From Nocardioidaceae bacterium (lineage in GTDB: Bacteria > Actinomycetota > Actinomycetes > Propionibacteriales > Nocardioidaceae): a stretch of DNA of 64,000 nucleotides. Shown here piece after piece: positions 34,194-42,767 of the stretch (positions within the stretch are counted from its first letter, which is position 1; each line of letters begins with the position of its first letter). The stretch is taken from NCBI GenBank assembly GCA_030655315.1, contig JAURVT010000016.1:1-64000 (forward strand), given 5' to 3'. The notes beneath the pieces were generated by a model. It was not told where the DNA came from. It ran no database searches and was given only the letters and a program-made list of their open reading frames with translations. Both the position numbers and the translations under genes were made by a program.

Positions 34194-34278
34194 GGGCCGA
34201 CCGTACGAAGACCGCACGGGTCGCGTCGTCAGCCCACGGGACGATCCGGGGTCGTCCCGTGGGCGGACGCGGTCGGCG

Positions 34279-35010
34279 TCAGACGGCCGTGAAGCCGCCG
34301 TCGATCGGGAGGATCGCGCCGGTGATCATCGACGCGTCGTCCGACAGCAGGAACACGATGGGCCCGGCGATCTCGTCCTCGGTGGCCCAGCGTCCCAGCG
34401 GCATCTGCTGCAGGAAGGGGTCCTGGATCTCGGGCTGGCCCCAGTAGCCGGCCGACATGGGCGTCATCACGACGGTGGGGTTGACGCTGTTGACGCGGAT
34501 GCCGTGCGGGCCCAGCTCGAGCGCGGAGACCCGGGTGATGCTGTCGACGCCGGCCTTGGAGGCGGCGTAGGACACGTGGCCCTTGAGCGCGACGAGCGCG
34601 GCCTGGCTCGAGACGTTGACGATCGAGCCGCCCTGGCCGAGTCGGATCATCGAGGCGGACGCGTACTTGGTGACCAGCAGGAGCCCGCGGGTGTTGACCG
34701 AGATGACCTTGTCGAAGACGGCGATGTCGGTGTCCATCGGCGTCGCGATCTCGCCGCCGAAGCCGCCGCAGTTCACCACGCCCCACAGGTCCAGGCCCTC
34801 GACGGCACCGCGCACCGAGTCCTCCGACGCCAGGTCGAACGCGAGGGTGCGGCACCCCGTCTCGGCGGCGATGGCCTCGAGGCCGGCCTCGTCGCTGCCG
34901 CTCGCGATGACGTCGGCGCCGGCGGCGACAAGCCGGCGGACGGTCGCTCCGCCGATGCCCCCGCTCGCACCCGTGACGAGGATCGTGCGGCCGTCGAAGT
35001 TCGTGGTCAT
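34279..35010 (-). CDS. SDR reductase of the L-xylulose/dicarbonyl reductase type
   Basis: The 243-residue classical SDR has NADP motif VTGASGGIGG, VNCGG, active-site SSQAA with Tyr-x-x-x-Lys in YAASKAG. The C-terminal run RVNSVNPTVVMTPM, PLGRWA and FLLSD ends in LPIDGGF. This run closely follows the dicarbonyl/L-xylulose reductase pattern, so a polyol or ketose oxidoreduction is likely. ATG 35010 has AAGGACC before it. A -10 box and a LacI-type operator lie just upstream, inside the end of lacI, so it is probably derepressed by the same sugar or polyol as the binding-protein gene. Confidence 0.88.
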   Translation of the reverse strand: MTTNFDGRTILVTGASGGIGGATVRRLVAAGADVIASGSDEAGLEAIAAETGCRTLAFDLASEDSVRGAVEGLDLWGVVNCGGFGGEIATPMDTDIAVFDKVISVNTRGLLLVTKYASASMIRLGQGGSIVNVSSQAALVALKGHVSYAASKAGVDSITRVSALELGPHGIRVNSVNPTVVMTPMSAGYWGQPEIQDPFLQQMPLGRWATEDEIAGPIVFLLSDDASMITGAILPIDGGFTAV

Positions 35011-35046
35011 CTGTGGTCCTTGCGGGTCGGGGGTGGGCGGCGCGTC

Positions 35047-35066
35047 ATTCTATGTCACCGATGACA
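35047..35066 (-). promoter_or_regulatory. LacI-type operator and -10 box inside the 3' end of lacI
   Basis: TGTCACCGATGACA at 35053-35066 lies directly upstream (on the minus strand) of TAGAAT, a -10 box at 35047-35052, which itself contains the lacI stop codon. The operator codes for the last residues of LacI (MSSVT). It differs by one base from TGTCACCGGTGACA at 37595. Bound repressor would block transcription of the reductase gene from this internal promoter. Confidence 0.7.
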
Positions 35067-36051
35067 TGGCCGGGGGGAGCTCGCCGGAGCCGCGCGCGAC
35101 GAGCGACACGGGCAGCACCGTGGTGCGGCGACGCCGGCGACCCGGCTCGTCGATGCGCGCGAACACCCGGGTGGCGGCGGCGGTGCCGAGCGCGTGCGGG
35201 TCCTGGTCGACGGCGGTCAGGCCCGGGGTGAGCGCGGCGCCGAGCGCGAGGTCGCCGAAGCTGACCAGGGCGACGTCGCGTCGCCCGAGGGCGTGCAGGC
35301 CGAGCACCACACCCACGCTCGAGCGGGCGTCGGAGGAGAAGATCGCGGTCGCGCCCGCCTGCAGCAGCGGCTCCAGCAGCCCGGTCGGTCCCGCCGACCA
35401 GTCGCCCAGCCTGACGAGGTCGTCGTCGGGCTCGACGCCGGCGTCCGCGAGGGCGGCGCGGTGGCCGAGCATCCGGTGCCGGCTCGTGGGGGTGCCCAGC
35501 GCGTCGCCCGCGAAGGCGATCCGCCGGTGCCCGTGCGCGAGGAGGTGGGCGGTGGCGGCCCTGGCGCCGCCCTCGTCGTCCTCGACGAACGTGTCGCCGA
35601 GGTGGCCGGTGGGCGCGCGGTCGACGAAGACCACGGGGGCCTGGGCGGCCCAGGGGGCGAGGTAGGACTGGTCGGGCGACGTCGGCACCACGATCAGCCC
35701 GACCAGCTGGCGGTGCAGGAGCGCCTCGACGCTCGGTCGCTCACGGTCCGGGTCGTGGCCGAGGCTCGTCACCACCACGACGCAGCCGCGGGCCGAGGCG
35801 ACGTCCTCGATCGCGCGGACCACGTGCGCGAAGAACGGGTCGGCGACGTCGGGGACGGCGACCCCGAGGGCCGCGTCGCGGCCGGTGCGGAACGTCCGGG
35901 CCACCAGGTTGGGCGTGAACCCGAGGTCGGCCATCGCGGCCCGGACCCGCGCCCGGGTGTCGGGGCTGACGTGAGGGTCGTCGTTGAAGACCCGGGACAC
36001 GGTCTTCGCGCTGACCCGGGCCCGGTCGGCGACGTCGCGCATGCTCGCCAT
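35050..36051 (-). CDS. LacI family transcriptional regulator
   Basis: The 333-residue protein begins with the LacI HTH MRDVADRARVSAKTVSRVFN and continues with a periplasmic-binding-like sensor domain (from about residue 60; LGVAVPDVADPFFA). It should bind the palindromes at 35053 and 37595 and release them on binding a sugar or phosphorylated sugar. GGGAGGGTCC stands before ATG 36051. It is downstream of a solute-binding protein gene and upstream of the SDR gene, all on the minus strand; the HAD gene at 37660 is divergent. Confidence 0.9.
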   Translation of the reverse strand: MASMRDVADRARVSAKTVSRVFNDDPHVSPDTRARVRAAMADLGFTPNLVARTFRTGRDAALGVAVPDVADPFFAHVVRAIEDVASARGCVVVVTSLGHDPDRERPSVEALLHRQLVGLIVVPTSPDQSYLAPWAAQAPVVFVDRAPTGHLGDTFVEDDEGGARAATAHLLAHGHRRIAFAGDALGTPTSRHRMLGHRAALADAGVEPDDDLVRLGDWSAGPTGLLEPLLQAGATAIFSSDARSSVGVVLGLHALGRRDVALVSFGDLALGAALTPGLTAVDQDPHALGTAAATRVFARIDEPGRRRRRTTVLPVSLVARGSGELPPAMSSVT

Positions 36052-36145
36052 CGCCGGACCCTCCCTCGGTCGTCAGCCAGTGGTCGCGCTGGATCCTCGC
36101 ACGGCCGGGGCAGGACGGACGACGCCCGTCCCACCCCGGCTCGGA

Positions 36146-37510
36146 TCACTTCTGGGCGTCGCCGGCCTTCTGCGCGAGCTGCTGGCTCTCGGCGAGCGCG
36201 TCCTCGAGGCTGGACCGTCCGGCGATCACGTCGGCGATCTTCTGCGAGACCTGGTTGCCGAGGTCCTGCCACTCCGGGATGCCGACGTACTGGATGCCGA
36301 CCCAGGGCTGGGGCTGCGTGCCGGGCTGCTCGGGGTCCACCTCGGCCATGATCTCCTTGGTGATCGGGGCGAACGCGGACGCGGCCTTCTCGTACTCGGG
36401 CAGCTCGTAGGTCGACAGGCGCGAGGCGGGCGGCACGCGCGACCAGCCGAGGTCCTCACCGACGGTCTTGATGTACTCCTTCGACGTCGCCCACTTGACG
36501 AACGTCCATGCGGCGTCCTGGTTCTTCGAGGTCTTGGGGACCGCGAGGTTCCACGACCAGAGCCAGCCCGACTCGTCGGTGTCCTGGACCGGGGCCCGGA
36601 CGTACCCGACCTTGCCCGCGACCGTGGAGTTCTCCGGGTCCTCGACCGAGCCGGCGGCCGACGTCGCGTCGTACCACATGGCCGCGTTGCCCTGGGTGAA
36701 CAGGTTCAGGCACTCGGTGAACCCGTAGGAGACCGGGTCCTTCTCGCCCGCGTCCTTGATCAGGTCGGTGTAGAACTTGATCGCGTCCGTGAACGCGGGC
36801 TGGTCGAGCTGGGCGTTCCAGTCCTCGTCGAACCACTGGCCACCGAAGGTGTTGACGACGGTCGTCATCGACGCCATGCCCTCGCCCCAGCCCGGCTTCG
36901 CGCGCAGGCAGATGCCGGTCTGGTTCTTCGCCGGGTCGTCCAGCTGACGCGCGAGCGCCGCCACCTCGTCCCAGGTCGGCTCGTCGGGCATCGTCAGGCC
37001 CGCCGCGTCGAAGACGTCCTTGCGGTACATCAGCAGCGACGACTCGCCGTAGAACGGGACGGCGTAGAGCTCGTCGCCCTCGCCGAGGATGGGGCGGATC
37101 GAGGGGAACAGGTCGTCGACGTCGTAGTCGGCGTCGTCGTTGGCCTTGGGGCCGAGGTCGGTCAGCCAGCCGTTCTCGGCCCAGATCGGGACCTCGTAGG
37201 CGCCGACGGTGGCGATGTCGTACTGGCCGCCCTGGGTGGCGACGTCCTTGGTGACGGCGTCGCGGAGGTCGTTCTCCTCCATCTGGATGAAGTTGACCGT
37301 GATGTCGGGGTTCTCCTCCTCGAACTGGTCCTTGAGGGACTCCATGTCCTTCATCTGCGGGTTGTTGACCGTCGCGAGGGTGAGGGTGGTCTTGTCGCCG
37401 TCGCCTCCACCCCCGCTCCCCCCGGCTCCGGCGCAGGCCGCGAGCAGGCCCGTCGAGGTGATGAGGGCCAGGGTGGTGAGCAGTGGACGTCTGAACGATC
37501 GGGATGTCAT
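36146..37510 (-). CDS. Polyol/sugar-type extracellular solute-binding lipoprotein (family 1)
   Basis: The 454-residue lipoprotein has lipobox LLAAC (Cys26), a Gly-rich linker and a family 1 binding fold (TLTLATVNNPQM, YGESSLLMYRKDVFDAAG, WSWNLAVPK). The sequence type resembles the sorbitol/mannitol binding proteins of actinobacteria and Rhodobacter. No permease or ATPase genes accompany it here, which is unusual; it may use membrane parts encoded elsewhere. ATG 37510 is preceded by GAGGAAGACC. A LacI operator overlaps its putative -35 at 37595-37608. Confidence 0.88.
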   Translation of the reverse strand: MTSRSFRRPLLTTLALITSTGLLAACAGAGGSGGGGDGDKTTLTLATVNNPQMKDMESLKDQFEEENPDITVNFIQMEENDLRDAVTKDVATQGGQYDIATVGAYEVPIWAENGWLTDLGPKANDDADYDVDDLFPSIRPILGEGDELYAVPFYGESSLLMYRKDVFDAAGLTMPDEPTWDEVAALARQLDDPAKNQTGICLRAKPGWGEGMASMTTVVNTFGGQWFDEDWNAQLDQPAFTDAIKFYTDLIKDAGEKDPVSYGFTECLNLFTQGNAAMWYDATSAAGSVEDPENSTVAGKVGYVRAPVQDTDESGWLWSWNLAVPKTSKNQDAAWTFVKWATSKEYIKTVGEDLGWSRVPPASRLSTYELPEYEKAASAFAPITKEIMAEVDPEQPGTQPQPWVGIQYVGIPEWQDLGNQVSQKIADVIAGRSSLEDALAESQQLAQKAGDAQK

Positions 37511-37570
37511 GGCGGTCTTCCTCGCGTGGGGGGACGACGGGTCCGGGTGTGACCTGCTGTGGTGCGGGTC

Positions 37571-37608
37571 ACACTAGCCCGCGGAGGGCCCTCATGTCAC
37601 CGGTGACA
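37571..37608 (-). promoter_or_regulatory. Promoter and LacI operator of the solute-binding protein gene
   Basis: On the minus strand GTGACA (37595-37600) and TAGTGT (37571-37576) are 18 bases apart. The perfect 14-bp palindrome TGTCACCGGTGACA at 37595-37608 covers the -35. It lies 85 bases before the binding-protein start and 51 bases before the divergent HAD gene, so it may control both. Confidence 0.65.
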
Positions 37609-37659
37609 CACTGACCGTCCGGTCGGCGGACGACCGCGGGACGCCCACGAGGAGGAACC

Positions 37660-38328
37660 ATGGACCCGGTCGAGCTCACCTGCGACGTCGTGCTGTTCGA
37701 CCTGGACGGGACGCTGGTCGACTCCACGCCGGTGGTCGACCGCATCTGGACCGATCTCGCACGTGCGCTCGGACGCGAGCCCGCCGACGTGGTCGGACGC
37801 TTCCACGGCATGCAGGCGGGGGCGGCGATGCTGATGGTCGACCCCACGCTCACGCCCGAGCGCGTCGAGGAGCTGCGCGCGTACGTCATCGCCGAGGAGC
37901 TGCGCGACCTGGAGGGGGTGCACGCGATCCCCGGGGCGGCCGACCTGGTCGCCGCCCTGCCCGCGGACGCCTGGGCCGTCGTGACCAGCTGTCCCCGCGA
38001 CCTCGCGCTGGCCCGGCTCGGCGCGGCCGGCCTCCCGGTGCCCGCGGTGCTCGTCACCGCCGACGACGTGAGCGCCGGCAAGCCCGACCCGGCGCCGTTC
38101 GCGCTGGGCGCCCACCTGGCCGGGGTCGACCCGGCCCGCTCCCTCGCCGTCGAGGACGCCCCCGCCGGCATCACGTCCGCCCAGGGCGCGGGCTGCCAGG
38201 TGCTCGGGATCCTCAGCACCCACGACACCCTCCCCGTCCCGGCCGTCCGCGACCTCCGCGCGGTCCGCGTCGTCGACGCCTCCGGCCCCCTCCGCCTCGC
38301 CGTCACCCCCGCCCCGTCCGCGATCTGA
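37660..38328 (+). CDS. HAD family sugar- or polyol-phosphate phosphatase
   Basis: The 222-residue protein has HAD motif I FDLDGTLVDST, motif II VVTSC, motif III Lys in GKPDP and motif IV in AVEDAPAGI. It is of the subfamily that dephosphorylates sugar or polyol phosphates (GPP/DOG-like). GAGGAGGAACC precedes the ATG. The divergent LacI operator and neighbouring reductase suggest it handles a phosphorylated polyol intermediate. Its stop TGA (38326-38328) lies inside the left arm of a long hairpin. Confidence 0.88.
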   Translation: MDPVELTCDVVLFDLDGTLVDSTPVVDRIWTDLARALGREPADVVGRFHGMQAGAAMLMVDPTLTPERVEELRAYVIAEELRDLEGVHAIPGAADLVAALPADAWAVVTSCPRDLALARLGAAGLPVPAVLVTADDVSAGKPDPAPFALGAHLAGVDPARSLAVEDAPAGITSAQGAGCQVLGILSTHDTLPVPAVRDLRAVRVVDASGPLRLAVTPAPSAI

Positions 38329-38384
38329 TGCGTCGTGGGGGTCATACCCCCGTCATGACCCCCACGACGCATCAGATCGCGGAC
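38316..38384. terminator. Long perfect hairpin (GTCCGCGA family, copy with the HAD stop codon)
   Basis: Arms 38316-38345 and 38355-38384 are perfectly complementary over 30 bases, around a 9-base loop. The outer arm GTCCGCGATCTGATG is the same as at 2910-2924; the inner arm differs. The HAD gene uses codons and the stop from the left arm. It separates the convergent HAD and membrane-protein genes and should terminate both ways; there is no U-tract. Confidence 0.7.
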
Positions 38385-38417
38385 GAGGGAGGGGCCGGAC
38401 GGGGCGGCCCGGGCTGA

Positions 38418-38930
38418 CTAGCGGCCGAGGGCGAGGACCAGCAGCCAGCCGACGAGCACGACGGCGATCGGCAGCCCGACGAGGACCGCGACGCCCCACC
38501 GCGATCCCGGTGCCAGGTCGGCACCGTCACGGGGGTCGAGCACGCGCGACGAGCGGCGGTGGACGCGCACCCCGGCGGGGATGCCCACGACGAGCCCCAG
38601 CCCGAGCCAGAGCCAGCCCGACCGGCCCAGGTAGGCCTCGCCGAGCAGGAGCGCGAGCGCTCCCTGGCCGACGAACCACCCGGCGACCGCGGCGCACGCG
38701 ATGGTGACGGCGGTCTGCCACCAGGGGTCGGGACGGTGCTCGTCGACGAGCCCGGCGGCGTACTCCCGCGGGGTTCCGAAGGCCTCGGTCGGATCCTCGC
38801 CGGTGTCGGCCACGTGGCTCTCGACCTCCGCGACGACCTCGCCGATGCGGTCCCCCGGCACGTCCTTGAGGCGCAGCGCGAGGATGAGCGACTGCCGGTA
38901 GGTGGACATCGTCTTCTCGTCGATCGTCAT
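38418..38930 (-). CDS. HAAS-like signalling membrane protein paired with PadR
   Basis: The 170-residue protein has an N-terminal helical domain (about 1-60; RLKDVPGDRIGEVVAEVESHVAD) as in HAAS/DUF1700 proteins, then three or four transmembrane helices. Such proteins are commonly encoded directly after PadR-type regulators, as here, and may interact with them at the membrane. Its ATG overlaps the stop of the padR gene (ATGA). The function is unproven. Confidence 0.8.
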   Translation of the reverse strand: MTIDEKTMSTYRQSLILALRLKDVPGDRIGEVVAEVESHVADTGEDPTEAFGTPREYAAGLVDEHRPDPWWQTAVTIACAAVAGWFVGQGALALLLGEAYLGRSGWLWLGLGLVVGIPAGVRVHRRSSRVLDPRDGADLAPGSRWGVAVLVGLPIAVVLVGWLLVLALGR

Positions 38931-39271
38931 CGGGTGCCCCTCGGGTCGGGGAGCAGGCCGGCGGCCCGCTCGGTGAAGTCGTGCCAGGCCGACGAGCGCC
39001 GGTCCAGGTGGCGGCGGCCCGCGTCGGTCACCGCGAAGAACTTGCGCCCCGGCCCCCCGACGCCCTCGCGCCACGACGACGCGACCAGGCCGTCGGCCTC
39101 GAGCCGGTTCAGGACCGGGTAGAGCGTGCCGCCCTTGATCGCCCCGAGCCCGGCGGCCTGGAGGTGCTGCGCCACGGCGTAGCCGTACGTCTCCTCCTGC
39201 GCCACCGCCGACAGCACCGCCAGCGGCAGCACCGCCCGCAGCCACTCGGTGGGCAGCTCGTCCTCGTCCAT
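38927..39271 (-). CDS. PadR family transcriptional regulator
   Basis: The 114-residue winged-helix protein has PadR motifs LPLAVLSAVAQEETYGYAV, GTLYPVLNRLEADGLV and GPGRKFFAVTDAG. It should repress its own operon through the palindrome in its promoter. It is the first gene of a two-gene operon with the HAAS-like protein. The start ATG 39271 lies 6 bases from the -10 box, so the transcript is probably leaderless. The inducer is unknown. Confidence 0.9.
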   Translation of the reverse strand: MDEDELPTEWLRAVLPLAVLSAVAQEETYGYAVAQHLQAAGLGAIKGGTLYPVLNRLEADGLVASSWREGVGGPGRKFFAVTDAGRRHLDRRSSAWHDFTERAAGLLPDPRGTR

Positions 39272-39277
39272 GACTAG

Positions 39278-39306
39278 AACGTATCCCTGACTAGTCAGCG
39301 ACGCAA
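39278..39306 (-). promoter_or_regulatory. padR promoter with palindromic operator in the spacer
   Basis: On the minus strand TTGCGT (39301-39306) and TACGTT (39278-39283) are 17 bases apart. The 12-bp palindrome CTGACTAGTCAG at 39287-39298 fills the spacer, and a half-like GACTAG stands between the -10 and the start codon. It is the natural PadR autorepression site. Confidence 0.65.
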
Positions 39307-39343
39307 CCTACTGCCGCTAAGAATTCGGCGGGCACCCCGACCC

Positions 39344-39359
39344 CCGCCCCACGGGGCGG
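39344..39359 (-). terminator. Short GC-rich hairpin after the sugar catabolic operon
   Basis: CCGCCCC (39344-39350) and GGGGCGG (39353-39359) form a tight inverted repeat downstream of the isomerase-like gene stop at 39379. It is a weak terminator candidate; no U-tract follows. Confidence 0.3.
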
Positions 39360-39378
39360 TGGCGGGCGGCGGGCGGTC

Positions 39379-40386
39379 TCAGGCCGGGGTGCTGAAGGCG
39401 GCGTCGAAGGCGGAGGAGGGCGGGGCGAAGAGGTTGGCGCGGACGAAGGCGAGGGCCTCGGGGGCGCCGACGAGGCGGTCCATGCCGGCGTCCTCCCACT
39501 CGATCGAGATGGGGCCGTCGTAGCCGATGGTGTTCAGCATCCGGAAGCACGCCTCCCAGGGCACGTCGCCGCGACCCGTCGAGACGAAGTCCCAGCCGCG
39601 ACGCGGGTCGGCCCATGCGAGGTGCGAGCCCATCCGGCCGTTGCGGCCGTTGCCGACCTGCTTCTTGGCGTCCTTGCAGTCGACGTGGACGATCCGGTCG
39701 CGGAAGTCCCACAGGAACCCGAGCGGGTCGAGGTCCTGCCAGACGAAGTGCGAGGGGTCCCAGTTCAGGCCGAAGGCGGCGCGGTGGTCCACGGCCTCGA
39801 GGGCGGCCACCGTCGTCCAGTAGTCGTAGGCGATCTCGCTGGGGTGGACCTCGTGGGCGAAGCGCACGCCCTCGGCGTCGAACACGTCGAGGATCGGGTT
39901 CCAGCGGTCGGCGAAGTCCTGGTAGCCGGCGTCCACCAGCTCCTGGGTGACGGGCGGGAACATCGCCACGTACTTCCAGATCGAGGACCCCGTGAACCCG
40001 ACGACGGTGTCGACCCCGAGCAGACGGGCCGCGCGGGCCGTCGCCTTCATCTCCTCGGCGGCGCGCTGACGGACGCCCTCGGCGTCGCCGTCGCCCCAGA
40101 TCCGGTCGGGCAGGATCGCGCGGTGCCGCGCGTCGATCGGGTCGTCGCACACCGCCTGGCCCTTGAGGTGGTTGGAGATCGCGTGCACCTGCAGGCCGTG
40201 CCGGTCGAGCACCTCGCGCTTGGCCTTCACGTACGACGGGTCCTCGACGGCCGCCCACGGGTCGAAGTGGTCGCCCCAGCAGGCGATCTCGAGTCCGTCG
40301 TAGCCCCAGCCGGAGGCGAGCCCGCAGACCTCCTCGAACGGCAGGTCGGCCCACTGGCCGGTGAACAGGGTGATCGGGCGGGTCAC
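39379..40386 (-). CDS. Sugar phosphate isomerase/epimerase (AP endonuclease 2-like TIM barrel)
   Basis: The 335-residue protein has TIM-barrel metal-site segments [42 protein letters not shown] and [11 protein letters not shown], with the usual Glu, Asp and His ligands. The family includes inosose isomerases and other keto-sugar enzymes. GTG 40386 follows AAGGAGACCGCC. It is the last gene of the operon that begins with the ABC ATPase at 45352 and follows the Gfo/Idh gene by 43 bases, so it probably acts on the product of that dehydrogenase. Confidence 0.88.
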   Translation of the reverse strand: MTRPITLFTGQWADLPFEEVCGLASGWGYDGLEIACWGDHFDPWAAVEDPSYVKAKREVLDRHGLQVHAISNHLKGQAVCDDPIDARHRAILPDRIWGDGDAEGVRQRAAEEMKATARAARLLGVDTVVGFTGSSIWKYVAMFPPVTQELVDAGYQDFADRWNPILDVFDAEGVRFAHEVHPSEIAYDYWTTVAALEAVDHRAAFGLNWDPSHFVWQDLDPLGFLWDFRDRIVHVDCKDAKKQVGNGRNGRMGSHLAWADPRRGWDFVSTGRGDVPWEACFRMLNTIGYDGPISIEWEDAGMDRLVGAPEALAFVRANLFAPPSSAFDAAFSTPA

Positions 40387-40429
40387 GGTGGCGGTCTCCT
40401 TCGAGGATGACGGATGGGGCGGACGGCGC

Positions 40430-41617
40430 TCAGTCGCCGCTGACGTCCTGCCAGCAGCGCTCGTGGGCGCTCTGCTCGACGGCCTGGAGCACGCGCTGCA
40501 CCTGCAGCCCGTCGGCGAACGACGGCGACGGGTCGCGCCCGGCGGCGATGTCGTGCACGAGGTCGACCACCTGGTGGGTGAACGCGTGCTCGTACCCCAG
40601 GCCGTGGCCGGGCGGCCACCACCCGGCGATGTACGGGTGGTCGGCCTCGGTGACGACGATGCGGCGGAAGCCGCCCACGGCGTCGTCGGCGGTCGCGTCG
40701 TGGAGGTGCAGGACGTTCATGTCCTCGAGGTCGAAGGCGATCGACCCGAGCTCGCCGTTGACCTCCAGGCGCAGCGAGTTCTTGCGGCCGGTGGCGAAGC
40801 GGGTGGCCTCGAACGAGGCGATCACACCGCCCTCCATCCGGGCGGTGAACACGGCGGTGTCGTCGACCGTGACCGGCCCGCGCTCGGCACCGGCACTGCC
40901 GGTGCCCCCGAGCGTGGCGGCCGTGCCCGCGACGGGACGCGTCTCGACGAACGTCTCCATCGTGCCCGAGACGCTGGTGATCGACCGTCCCGTGACGTGC
41001 TGGGCCATGTCGACGATGTGCGCACCGATGTCGCCGAGCGCGCCCGAGCCGGCGCGCGTCCGGTCGAGCCGCCACGAGAGCGGGGCGTCGGCGTCGGCCA
41101 GCCAGTCCTGCAGGTACTGCGCCCGGACGTGGTAGATCCGGCCGAGGCGCCCCTCCTGCACGAGACGACGCGCCAGCGCCAGCGCCGGCACCCGCCGGTA
41201 GGTGAAGCCCACCATCGCCCGGGCACCGTGCGTGGACGCCGCGGCCGACGCGGCCTTGGCCATCTGCACGGCCTCCTCGACGGAGTTGGCCAGCGGCTTC
41301 TCGCACAGGACGTGCTTGCCGGCCTCGAGCGCCGCGATCGCGATCTCGGCATGGGTGTCGCTCGGGGTGCAGATGTCCACCAGGTGCACGTCGTCGCGGG
41401 TCAGCAGCTCGTGCCAGTCGGTCGAGACCGACTCCCACTCGAAGCGCCGGGCCACCTCGCTCGTGCGGTCGTGGTCGCGTCCGACGAGGACGCGGCGGCG
41501 GGGCATGAGCGGGAGGTCGAAGAACGCCGGTGCCGTGCGCCACGCCTGCGAGTGCGCGGCGCCCATGAAGGCGTGGCCGACCTGCCCGACCCCGAGGTCG
41601 GTCGTGGGGCTGCTCAT
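40430..41617 (-). CDS. Gfo/Idh/MocA family dehydrogenase
   Basis: The 395-residue protein has an N-terminal NAD(P)-binding part ([18 protein letters not shown]), the CEKP motif near LCEKPLANS, and a C-terminal part with [15 protein letters not shown], the catalytic Asp-x-x-His pattern. Such enzymes oxidise sugars or cyclitols including myo-inositol. ATG 41617 with GGAGG six bases upstream is the best start; a GTG two codons earlier is possible. It is placed between the binding-protein and isomerase genes in one operon. Confidence 0.9.
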   Translation of the reverse strand: MSSPTTDLGVGQVGHAFMGAAHSQAWRTAPAFFDLPLMPRRRVLVGRDHDRTSEVARRFEWESVSTDWHELLTRDDVHLVDICTPSDTHAEIAIAALEAGKHVLCEKPLANSVEEAVQMAKAASAAASTHGARAMVGFTYRRVPALALARRLVQEGRLGRIYHVRAQYLQDWLADADAPLSWRLDRTRAGSGALGDIGAHIVDMAQHVTGRSITSVSGTMETFVETRPVAGTAATLGGTGSAGAERGPVTVDDTAVFTARMEGGVIASFEATRFATGRKNSLRLEVNGELGSIAFDLEDMNVLHLHDATADDAVGGFRRIVVTEADHPYIAGWWPPGHGLGYEHAFTHQVVDLVHDIAAGRDPSPSFADGLQVQRVLQAVEQSAHERCWQDVSGD

Positions 41618-41651
41618 GGCCACCTCCGGTGCTGGGACGTCGAACGGATGG

Positions 41652-42704
41652 TCACGACTCGAAGGCGGACGGCAGGTAGTCGTCGACGTTGTCGGCCGTG
41701 ACGGTCGGTGCGGACAGCTTGATCTGGCGCGGCACCTCGACCTCGACCAGGTCCGACAGCGCCTTGTCCTGCGTCACGAGGCGGGCCAGGCGCACGCCGT
41801 CCGCGGCCTGGGTGGAGGGGTAGACGACCGTCGCCTTGACCACCGAGTCACCGCTCTTGATCAGGTCCATCACGTTCTTGGAGCCGGCACCGCCGACCAT
41901 GACGAACTCGTCGCGTCCGGCGTTCTGGATGGCGGCGAGCACGCCGACGCCCTGGTCGTCGTCGTGGTTCCAGAGGAAGTCGAGCTCGGGGGCCGCCTGG
42001 AGCAGGTTCGACGCCGACCGCTCGCCGCCCTCGACGGTGAAGTCGGCCGCGACGCGGTTGTCGACGTCGAGCCCGCAGTCGCCGAGCGCGTCCTCGAAGC
42101 CCTGCGAGCGCTCCTTGGTGAGCGGCAGGGAGTCGATGCCGGCGATCTCGCCGACGACGGCGTCGGTGTCGCCGTCGGCCTGCTCGCACACGTAGGTGCC
42201 GGCCGAGACGCCCATGCCGTAGTTGTCGCCGAGCACCGTGGTGCGGGCGGCGAACGGCGAGCTGAACTCGCGGTCGACGTTGACGACCTCGATGCCGGCC
42301 TCCATCGCCTTGAGCGCGACCGGCGTCAGCGCGGCGCCGTCGAAGGGCAGGAGCACGATCGCGTCGACGCCCTCGTTGATGAACTGCTCGACCTGGCTGA
42401 TCTGGAGGCTGACGTCGTTGGTGCCCTCGGCGACCTTGAGCTCGACGTCGTCGTACTTGTCGGCCTCGGTCTGCGCGGCCTTGGTGATGGCGCTCATCCA
42501 GCCGTGGTCGGCGGCCGGTGCGGAGAAGCCGATGGTGACCGTGTCACCCGACTCGTCGTTGTCGCTGACGGCGCTGTTGCCGCTCGCGCCCGACGCGTCG
42601 TCCTCGGACGAGGAGTTCGTGCAGGCGGTCATGGTGAGGGTGGCGGCGCACAGGACGGCGCCCCAGCCGGCGAGCCGGCGGGAGGTCGAGAGGCTGCGGT
42701 TCAT
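41652..42704 (-). CDS. Ribose-type sugar-binding lipoprotein of an ABC importer
   Basis: The 350-residue lipoprotein has lipobox TMTAC (Cys28), a Ser/Asp-rich linker, and the periplasmic-binding fold of family 4 (VTIGFSAPAADHGWMSAITKA, INEGVDAIVLLPF, NHDDDQGVGVLAAIQNAG). It should bind the pentose, hexose or cyclitol imported by this operon. AAGGAGCACGCC precedes the ATG. It lies 63 bases downstream of the permease gene. Confidence 0.92.
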   Translation of the reverse strand: MNRSLSTSRRLAGWGAVLCAATLTMTACTNSSSEDDASGASGNSAVSDNDESGDTVTIGFSAPAADHGWMSAITKAAQTEADKYDDVELKVAEGTNDVSLQISQVEQFINEGVDAIVLLPFDGAALTPVALKAMEAGIEVVNVDREFSSPFAARTTVLGDNYGMGVSAGTYVCEQADGDTDAVVGEIAGIDSLPLTKERSQGFEDALGDCGLDVDNRVAADFTVEGGERSASNLLQAAPELDFLWNHDDDQGVGVLAAIQNAGRDEFVMVGGAGSKNVMDLIKSGDSVVKATVVYPSTQAADGVRLARLVTQDKALSDLVEVEVPRQIKLSAPTVTADNVDDYLPSAFES

Positions 42705-42767
42705 GGCGTGCTCCTTGGATCGGGTGGCGCGGGTGAGGGCTGGGACGGCGTGGTGCGGGTGGGACGG

